In this document: one piece after another, positions 55,593 through 64,000 of the stretch
How the letters are laid out: every line of letters begins with the position of its first letter
Numbering within the stretch: position 1 is the first letter of the stretch
Made by a program: the position numbers and the translations under genes
Notes under the pieces: generated by a model
The model's database searches: none
Seen by the model: the letters and a program-made list of their open reading frames with translations, nothing else
Told to the model about the DNA's origin: nothing
From: Lampris incognitus
Lineage: Eukaryota; Chordata; Actinopteri; Lampriformes; Lampridae
Reading direction: 5' to 3'
Length of the DNA stretch: 64,000 nt
Assembly (NCBI RefSeq): GCF_029633865.1
Contig: NC_079216.1
Coordinates: forward strand, 60,782,232 to 60,846,231

Positions 55593-58500
55593 ATGGAGTG
55601 CCCTCATCTAAACTCAAACCTCAGCTCTCCATTCGATTCCTCCAGGTTCCCAAATGGTGCTCCATCCTCATGGTGCTGCAGCGGTGAGACTAAAATGAAA
55701 CTCTTCCTTGGTTTGTTTCGAAAGCTAAAGGTTACGTCAAATAGTAATACCAATATATAGGTATGTTTGTTTTATTTGCTCGGGTAATTGTGGTCCCCAG
55801 TCGCGAGTCGTGACTTTTGACATAACGTTAGTAGTACTGGCAAACATAACGGTAACAGTAAACGCTAGCAGTTGATATTAGGGGTTTTGCACAGCCTCAG
55901 TAAGCAAGCTACAAGTCATTACACCGACTGTGTGGTTTAGAGTCACACAGCTACCGTACATCATGGGTCGGGAGGCCCCCTCCATGAACCAGAACACAAT
56001 AAGAATAATATCTTAAAAAGAAAATGCTAGATTAAGATTTTGAAATGAGCGTTTGTGCCTGACGTCACTTTCTGTGTCTAGTTTGCAGATCTAACAAAAG
56101 CCCATGGTTTTGCCTTTCTTGTCTGATTGTTCATTGTGGAAGGCAAGTACTCGTTCCTTGTTTGTGACTAAAGCCATGTCCTTATCCTGAATTCATCATA
56201 TCGCACAATAACAAAAAATGTGCTAAACACAATGCTGTCAGTGATATATACTAAACCTGAGTACAAGTAGTACTCAAAAACATTTGAATTACACAATGGT
56301 TTGGCCAAAGCTATCCTAGCATGGGCCTCCGACAATGACTTGGAGAAACTTGATAAAACTTTGCTTTTGGACAGGCAGCAGTAGGATAATTGTTTCCCAT
56401 AACTCAAACTGACTTTCTTGTATGTGTCTCATTTGAAGAAATTTCACCTTAACCAATGCTCAGTTGTTAGATGGATTGTTTATCTCTCTCTTAAAAGATA
56501 TGTTAATGGGCATGCAAAGAAACACTTTGAGGAGAGCCAAGATTTCAGTACTGAGAAAAAATGTGAGAAGCTGGAGAAGGAGAAAGCTCATCATTCTGTC
56601 TGCATGGACTGCTGCAACTACAGTGTATTTTGGTAAGTATCCCTCTTAATAAACTCATACCAAGCTGATCCATAGCTTGGTTTTGGACCCTGAAAAAAGT
56701 GTGCAGCCAAGACAGTAGAGCAGTGCAGAAGCTTTTCATACCAGTCAGTGAAGCAGAATACTTTTTAGTGTCTTCTTGAATCCATCACTTTTCTCATCAT
56801 TCCATTTTCATCTCTCCCTTGTTTTGATAAAGTAACATCAAATCTGAACATGGATGTAAACTGCATCCCGGAAAGAGTGGAACTCAATTTATGAGACAGT
56901 TTAGGAAAATCAGCCCTTCTTGTATTCACATCTTGGCTGAAATGTGGCATGGTGCCATAGCAAAGAAAGCTCTGAGGGACAAGAGAAGGGAAACAAGTGA
57001 GATCACAAGTAAAGTAATGGATTTTGTAAATGTAAATGCATTGCTCTTATGACTACAGTATGACAAGCCTCTGTATAACCACCTTGTGCCAGGCTGAGTC
57101 ATTGATCGTAATTGTCCCCACTAAAAGCAACTGTATTACTCAGTCATTCGGTGATTTTTAAATCCAAATGTAGCTAGGGCTCATATCTCAGAGTTCTTTA
57201 TGTTTTCAGGTATAAAATATGTTTTATGTTTTTACAGTGTGTTTCTTGGAACTGAGTAGTGTGGATTTCTAGTTACAGATGTGATGACTTTGTTGTCAAT
57301 GACACCAAACTTGGACAGGTGCAGAGGTTGAGGGAGCATCTTCAAAGTCTGGAAAAGTAAGTACCAATACTAAGAATCAAATCATATTTATTTTACGTCT
57401 CTTATATTTATGTACACCACATTTGCATCTGTACCATTCAAATGTAGCATCTTTTTTGATACTTACCCAGCTGACCAAGATGTTCCCTATTGTATCAAAA
57501 TAAGGCTTCTCTACTCAAAAACTCTTCTCACTAGCAAATGAATCTGTCTGTCACAAAATGTCTAATGCTTCGATTAGATAAAATGAAGTTCATATGGAAC
57601 AACTGCTTTCTTGCAGCCCATCATCAGTTGGTGACAAACAAAGAAAAAGGAAAATTTTAGACAACACACCTTCAGACAGCAAGGTGTTAAAAGAGGAGGT
57701 AAGTCAGCCAAAATATTATATACTGATTTCATTTAAACACCATGAAGAATTGTCATCCTAAACCTATCCTTTATGGTGCTGTACAAGAGCCAGACTACTC
57801 AAATTTTCCTCAGCTTTCTCTTCACACTAGAAGGCATTTATTAACAGGATTATCAAATATTTTTAAGAAAAATCACTGCATCTCATAAAGACTTGTGGTC
57901 ACTGAATTGAAACAGAATACAATATTCTGTATTTTGTCTGTTGCTGAAAGGGTGGAGCCTCAACTCTATGTGCCACAGGCCTCCGCAACCTAGGCAATAC
58001 GTGTTTCATGAATGCCATACTGCAGTCCCTCAGGTAAGGCTCTGTGCTGATGTTGATGAATGTGTGGGGCCTGCTAGGTTTGCACCCTGTTTCAGTAGTA
58101 TTGTCCTTGTAGACAGAGTTCTCCATGGCCACTGGTTTATTAGTAATTAAGCTTTGGATGCATACTTTGCTCTCCCCAAATATGTATGAATGACCTGAAA
58201 GTATCTGTGTCTTTGACAGCAACATTGAGCAGTTCAGCTGTTATTTCAAGGATTTGCCAGCGATGGCGCTACGCAGTGGTAAGACTGCAGGAAGAAGGAT
58301 GTACCATACCCGCAGCCAAGGGGACAGCAGTGTGTAAGGTCCTCCTCAAGGGAAGGGAGAAGTTATTGGGCTGAAAACATTGTCCTAAAAATGAATAATA
58401 GCTACCATAGAATGAGTAGAAATGCTTTTAAAAACATGTACAGTAGTTCTGCATAGTTTATGAAGACAAGATGCTTTATAGTATGAATTCATTAATCAGT

Positions 58501-61064
58501 ACCAGACATAGATTTCATTTTGAAAACAGGGGAAACAATTGCTCTGGAGGCTCTTTACAATGTTAACCCTCATTTTCTACCATAGAGCAAGTTTAGACCT
58601 ATTCAGATAGAAAGGCTGTGCAAAAGTAATTTAAAAAGCATCCAATCAACCGTTGGAGTACTTAAGATTAAGGTGCATGAAGAGTGTTGGAAAAGTAAAA
58701 GTTTTCAGTCACCTGTGTGCTCATGACTCCAGTTAAAACATACCCCACTGAACACAAGAAACTTTCCATATCCCTATGAATTGGGTTTTGGTGGTTAGAT
58801 TGAAAGAGTATTCCTATTCTTTTACCGTACTTTTTTCCTGCTTTGCCCTGGTCAGTTAGGTTTGATGTAAGGACAACTGGAAATGGGAGAGAGGGCCTGT
58901 CACTGTCAGGCTTTGTCTAAATGTACTATGCAATTGTAATTTTGCACTTTTTATAGTAGAGTATGAGATTTTCTCTTGTTGTAGGTCATGTCAGATGGAA
59001 TAGCACGACTTTGTTTTTTTCTGTGTATTGAATAGGTCTTTAGTGGAGGAGTTCAGGAAAACACTCTGCTCCCTGTGGCAAGGGAGTCAGACGGCCTTCA
59101 GTCCGGACTCGTTATTCTATGCCATATGGAAAATCATGCCAAGTTTCAGGTACATGATTACACTGTATCAACTAATATAAACATTATGTTGTAAATATTG
59201 CATTATGCAGACTCTTATTAGTATTTTCTGGCGCAATGACATCATCTTCTTTTGATGTACACTGAATTGTATTGAACAGAAGTTTTATTTTCTTTAAGTT
59301 CTGTGCCCTAGAATCGTGTAATTACAAAGTATAATGTCATACGAAAGTCACATTATGTGTTGAGGATTGTATTGTCATCAGTTTTCAGAATATTATAAGA
59401 GGTGAAATCAGACTGTACCATTTATGATAAAACTAAGCTTACTGTCAGTGGCATCCTTAGCTTATTCTTTTTTCTGATCTGTGAAGCCTGTGTTTTGTTT
59501 ATCTAGGGGTTATCAGCAGCAAGATGCCCATGAGTTCATGCGTTACCTGCTGGACCACCTCCACAGGGAACTTCAGGCAGGTCGCAATGGGGCTGCTCAC
59601 CCAGTCTCACCTCAGGACTGTGTCATACTGCCCTCCTCAGCAGGCAAATGCAGCATGTACTACACCTATTTAATTCTTTTTTTGTCTTTTGTGCCAGCTT
59701 ATTTATAAGTCTTAACATTTTAAATTGATTATCTTTGTTCATTGATCTGATGTTCTCAGACTGCAGAAGGTGGTCAGGGGAATATGTGCACACTAGACAA
59801 ATGGCCACATTGTGTAGCAGCCTGACCCTATCATTTTGTTGCTAAGGGAGCTGTTGATATTGTGCTGTGTGGGTGCCCTGCATTACTATAGGGTCACAAT
59901 GTATATGCTAAGCTTGTTTTTACAGCACAGTGCTACATGTGGAACTACATTTATGAAAGATATGAAAGATACTCATATGTCTGACTTTGCTAAGGAGGCT
60001 TGTACTGGGTTTAGCCTTCTCTATGGATTCGGTGGGTGATTGGAATGATAACACTTATTATATGCTTATTCTGTTATACCTGGCTTGATTGTTTGTGCAT
60101 TTGGATGGAGAAGGGGGAGTGGGGTGGGAGGAATGGTTGGGCTGAATGACTCCTGAGCTATGCTGTTGAAATGTTATACTGTAGTATGTAGTTCACATTC
60201 ACAACTCAAACATTCACTGGTCAACCTAAAATTCTACATGCACACAATGTGATGCATTTTTAAATTATTCTTTTGCTATGGAATAATACTGAGACTTTGG
60301 ATTTCAGCAAATTTGTGTCTGTGTTGGGAAAAACTATGCTGTGTTTTCCTTGGCTTTCTTCAGAAATGGGACCTCCACCGTTGTCACATCTGTATTTGGT
60401 GGTATCCTTCAGAATGAAGTCAATTGCCTGATATGTGGGAATGAATCTCGGAAGTTTGACCCCTTTCTTGGTAAGATAAGACATTCCTAAAAAGGTGACT
60501 AAACCGAGTGATGTGGTGCCAAGGAAGTGGCTTTAATTCCTCTCTGTTCTTTTTAGATCTGTCTTTAGACATTCCCAGCCAGTTCAGACACAAGAGAAGT
60601 AAAGATCAGGAACCAGGGCCCACTTGCACTTTACGTGGTAAGCTCTATTGCTATTGGTGCTGTTCTTTCCTTTAAGTGTGTCTTAGTGGGATTCTGTATG
60701 AGTCTTTAATGGATGGTTGCTCTCTTTATAGACTGCTTGCATAGCTTCACAGACCTGGAAGAGCTTGATGAAACTGAGCTCTACTTGTGTCACATGTGTA
60801 AAAAGCGTCAGAAATCCACCAAGAAGTTCTGGATCCAGAAGCTGCCAAAGGTTAGAGATAAACTGTTCTCATATTTAATGTATTTAAAGCCAACCATTTT
60901 TCTACAGATATATTTTGTTTGGTATGACAAAGCTTCGTTGCCCATTGTAGGTTTTGTGTCTGCACCTGAAAAGGTTCCACTGGACAGCTTTTCTGAGAAA
61001 CAAGGTGGATACCTATGTAGAGTTTCCACTTCGAGGACTGGATATGAGGAGCTACCTGCTGGAG
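55593..61064 (+). CDS. usp3: Ubiquitin carboxyl-terminal hydrolase 3 (USP3), 5' part; gene runs off the right edge
   Basis: Nuclear deubiquitinase, known in mammals for H2A/H2B and DNA-damage signalling. Thirteen coding exons read in frame for 445 codons: 55593-55683, 56082-56142, 56498-56632, 57273-57356, 57617-57698, 57951-58033, 58220-58333, 59036-59149, 59507-59656, 60364-60470, 60557-60637, 60732-60850, 60951-61064. The N-terminus MECPHL matches human USP3 and fixes the start. A ZnF-UBP domain covers about 1-121. The Cys box is GLRNLGNTCFMN with catalytic C169, followed by QQQDAHEF (about 258-265). The core zinc ribbon uses C326/C329 (CLIC) and C387/C390 (CHMC). Exon 13 ends RGLDMRSYLLE, where human USP3 still needs its His box. 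Those last exons are not in 61,065-64,000 and must lie beyond the window. Intron 2 is GC-AG. Confidence 0.95.
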
Positions 61065-61447
61065 GTAGGAAGACAGATGACTAGACTGGTGGCAGGGGGC
61101 GGTAATGGCACTAGAGTTAGTGATAGTATAGTCATTACCATCTTACTTTGAGCTGAAGAAACTAGAAATTCTCTAATACGAATACCAAATCTATGTTTTG
61201 GTGATGTAGGAAAATGAGTGGTTGTGGCCACATGAAATGATGGAGACAGTTCATGGAATTTGACCATTTGTATTTATAAATAACTAGCATGTTTCACGTT
61301 AAAGGTACCAACTCATAAATTGTCTTACATCTAACAAAACTAGCGTTTTTCACAGGCATTAAAAATGAAGTTTGTGTAGCAGGATGTGTCAATTGGACTT
61401 ACATTATTTGGGGGGGGGGGCAGTTTGGTTAATGAGTGGAGTGAATG

Positions 61448-61848
61448 GATTTTTCCCCCAATTGTGCTTGGCCAATTACCCCACTCTTCCGAGCTGCCAG
61501 TCGCTGCTCCACCCCCTCTGCCGATCCGGGGAGGGCTGCAGACTACCACATGCCTCCTCCGATACATGTGCCAGCTGCTTCTTTTCACCTGACAGTGAGG
61601 AAGTTTGCCAGGGAGATGTAGCGCATGGGAGGATCACGCTATTCCCCCCAGCCCCCCCGAACAAGCGCCCCAAGAGACCAGGGGAGGCGCTAGTGCAGCA
61701 AGCAGGAAACATACTCACATCCGGCTTCCCACCCGCAGACACGGCCAATTATGTCTGTAAGGACGCCCAACCAAGCCGGCAGTAACACGGGGATTCGAAC
61801 CGGTGATCTCCGTGTTGGTAGGCAAAGGAATAGACCACCTGGATGCCC
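61448..61848 (-). mobile_element. SINE type C, copy 5 (in usp3 intron 13)
   Basis: Minus-strand copy with the tail at the left (CCAATTGTGCTTGGCC) and the tRNA-like head at the right (GGATTCGAACCGG). It is antisense to usp3. Confidence 0.75.
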
Positions 61849-62161
61849 TGTTATGCTGGTGTTTTAAGCAAGGAATCTCTGCCAACATGGAGTAGAAGTT
61901 GGACATAGTCAAGCACATGAAATGTGATAGTTAACCGTTGACCATAATTGTGATTTGGACACAAACAGAGAAGCATTACAATGAAAGAGGTACTTTAAAA
62001 TGTAGATTTTATGGTAGAATCTCTGTTTATATACAAACAATTACACCATCTGCGTTGTAAAGCTCATAATTTAGTGAAGTAAAGGAGAGACAGATTCCAA
62101 GCTCAAGGAGCACTGCTCTGTTTTTGCACCTTCTTGAAGAGGGTGGGGGAGGCAAAAATTA

Positions 62162-62621
62162 GCCTACACTAGAGTTGAGAGAAATACTGGATTCTACGAT
62201 GCATCGCGATGCTTTGTTGAATGATTCTGCATCGTGCAAGAAAGTCTATAATCAATTCGTAACGTAATTTTCAAAGGACTGCCCCACTTCTGTAGTTTGA
62301 AGTTACTGCTATGTAGAATGTGTGCATCGTGTTTACATTCAAGATTGTTGCTAAATGGAATGGGCTGGAGGATCGGGAGGGACGCTCTGCTCTGTGACGA
62401 AAGCTTTCGCATACATCTGATTGACTAACCCTCACCCTAACCTTAACCACTCACCTTAATCGAATGCCCAGAGCATCATCAATTGCCTGACAGTGAAACA
62501 ACCAATCAGAGCGAGAGCAATCCTCTGGCCCATCCAATCTAGCACCAACCGTTCAAGACTGTCAACATCGTTTAATGATCGAATTGGGAGGTGACTGACG
62601 AGATCCACCCCTAGCCTACAC
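62162..62621. mobile_element. hAT-type MITE in usp3 intron 13
   Basis: Element 62,170-62,613, starting TAGAGTTGAG and ending CCACCCCTA, flanked by the 8-base duplication GCCTACAC (62,162-62,169 and 62,614-62,621). The inner motif ACGATGCATCGCGATGC is typical of fish hAT ends. No transposase frame. Confidence 0.75.
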
Positions 62622-62744
62622 TACTCATTTTAATCCCACTATTGTACTCTGTCAAGTATTAATCCCCCTTGAACTTTTCACAATTGGTTCCTGTTACACC
62701 TCCAAATTTTAATTTGTTTATTTTTTCTCCTTTCATTTACACTT

Positions 62745-64000
62745 TAAATTCATTCATTCATCTTCAGCCGCTTCTCTGGGGTCGGGTCGCGGTGACAGCA
62801 AGCTAAGTAGGGCACTCCAGACGTCCCTCTCCCCAGCAACACCCTCCAGCTCCTTCTTGGGGATCCCAAGGTGTTCCCAGGCCAGATTGGACATGTAGTC
62901 CCTCCAGCGAGTTCTGGATCTACCCCGGGGTCTCTTCTCCAGTTGGCCATGCCCCGGTAAACCTCCAAAGGAAGGCGCCCAGGAGGCATCCTAATCAGAT
63001 GCCTGAACCACCTCAACTGGCTCCTTTTGATTTGAAGGAACAGCGGCTCTACTCCGAGCTCCCTTGGGATGTCCGAGCTCCTCACCCTATCTCAAAGGCT
63101 GAGCCCAGACACCCTACGGAGGAAACTCATTTCAGCTGCTTGTATCTGCGATCTCACCCTTTCGGTCACTACCCAAAGCTCTTGACCAGAGGTGAGGGTT
63201 GGAACAAAGATTGACTGGTAAATTGAGAGCTTTGCCTTCCGGCTCAGCTCCTTCTTCTCCACAACGGTCCGGTACAATGTCTGCATTACTGCTGATGCTG
63301 CACCAATCTGCCTGTCAATCTCCCGCTCCATCCTACCCTCACTCGTGAACAAGACCCCCAGATACTTCAATTCCTTCACTTGAGGCAACAACTCATCCCC
63401 AACCTGGAGGGAGCCGGTAGAGAACCATGGTCTCAGATTTGGAGGTGCTGACTCTCATCCCGGCCATTTCACACTCAGCTGCAAACCGCCCCAGTGCGCG
63501 CTGGAGGTCGCATTCTGATGAAGCCAACAAAACAATTCTGAGGTTCCCAAAACGGACACAGTCCTCACCTTGGCTGCACCTTGAGATCCTGTCCATGAAT
63601 TTCACAAACAGAATCGGAGACAAGGGACAACCCTGGCGGAGTCCGACACCCACCGAAAACGTGTTTGCCAAGAATGCGGACACAGCTCCCACTTTGGTTA
63701 TACAAGGACCGGATGGCTTGTAGCAACTGCCCCAGTACCCCATACTCCCGCAGTACCCCCCACAGAGTGCCCGGGGGTACACAGTCGTAAGTCTTCTCCA
63801 AGTCCACAAAACACATGTAGACTGGCTGGTCAAACTCCCATGCCCCCCTCAGCACTTCCGCAAAGGTAAAGAGTTGGTCCATTGTTCCACAGCCAGGATG
63901 GAATCCGCATTGTTCCTCCTGGATCCGAGGTTCGACAATCGGTTGTAGCCTCCTTTCCAGCACCCTAGAGTAGACTTTCCCAGGGAGGCTGAGCAATGTG
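62745..64000 (-). mobile_element. Non-LTR retrotransposon (Rex/L2-like), 3' part, runs off the edge
   Basis: Minus strand, 3' end at about 62,745 with a (GAAT)n tail. Upstream lie a C-terminal block (RWFRHLIRMPPGRLP), then QVKELKYLGVLFTSEGRM, then RT segments MRVSTSKSE, GLRQGCPLSPILFVKFMD and MCFVDLEKTYDCVP, in the proper order of a reverse transcriptase. The frame shifts at least three times, and the YADD-type box is damaged, so the copy is dead. The family name is from memory: Rex1/Babar or L2-like. Confidence 0.75.

Larger units (their letters stand above)
61065..64000 (+). other. usp3 intron 13 (incomplete), filled by three repeats
   Basis: After the exon 13 donor (GTAGGA at 61,065) the rest of the window is intron. 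It contains a minus-strand SINE (61,448-61,848), a hAT-type MITE with 8-bp target duplications (62,162-62,621) and a minus-strand LINE (62,745 to the edge). No His-box exon is present. Confidence 0.7.

Overview
The window is vertebrate nuclear DNA, almost certainly from a ray-finned (teleost) fish. Three host protein genes with GT-AG introns and one tRNA gene can be read. The space between them is packed with fish-type repeats: three tRNA-headed SINE types, RTE and Rex/L2-type LINEs, a Tc1-type transposon, hAT MITEs, Penelope-like fragments, Ty3/Gypsy fossils and long microsatellites.

Layout. Positions 1-12,290 hold no gene I recognise, only SINE copies, microsatellites, a CpG-rich stretch around 7,060-7,560 and a few weak exon-like signals near 780-1,570. 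From 23,764 down to 12,293 on the minus strand lies a complete extracellular alpha-carbonic anhydrase gene of the CA12/CA14 type in nine coding exons (496 aa). It has a TATA box and a perfect CRE upstream, an 83-bp minisatellite in intron 1, and a 211-residue C-terminal extension with no membrane anchor. A tRNA-Thr(AGT) gene is at 25,966-26,039 on the minus strand. Positions 26,390-37,060 are repeats: an almost full-length RTE LINE, two more RTE 3' pieces, Penelope-like and Gypsy fragments, and a Tc1 element with both inverted repeats. From 39,552 to 45,506 on the plus strand is a complete six-exon gene for a 213-aa type I membrane protein with two Kunitz domains. The first domain lacks one disulfide and the second has an aspartate at the P1 site. 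A broken Ty3/Gypsy element (45,761-51,250) sits directly downstream in its 3' flank. Positions 51,250-55,590 hold tRNA-like inverted repeats and a 735-bp tandem triplication that carries a MITE. From 55,593 on the plus strand runs usp3, the ZnF-UBP histone/ubiquitin deubiquitinase. Thirteen coding exons are present, including the Cys box, and the gene leaves the right edge before its His box.

The order ca12 (minus), then usp3 (plus) matches, as I remember it, the CA12-USP3 neighbourhood of human 15q22. The membrane Kunitz gene lies inside that interval. The three genes share no obvious pathway: pH/bicarbonate chemistry outside the cell, a cell-surface Kunitz protein, and nuclear deubiquitination. 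Nothing suggests an operon or a prokaryotic system. The least ordinary points are the carbonic anhydrase tail, the altered Kunitz domains, the three-step higher-order minisatellite, and the tRNA-like inverted-repeat block.
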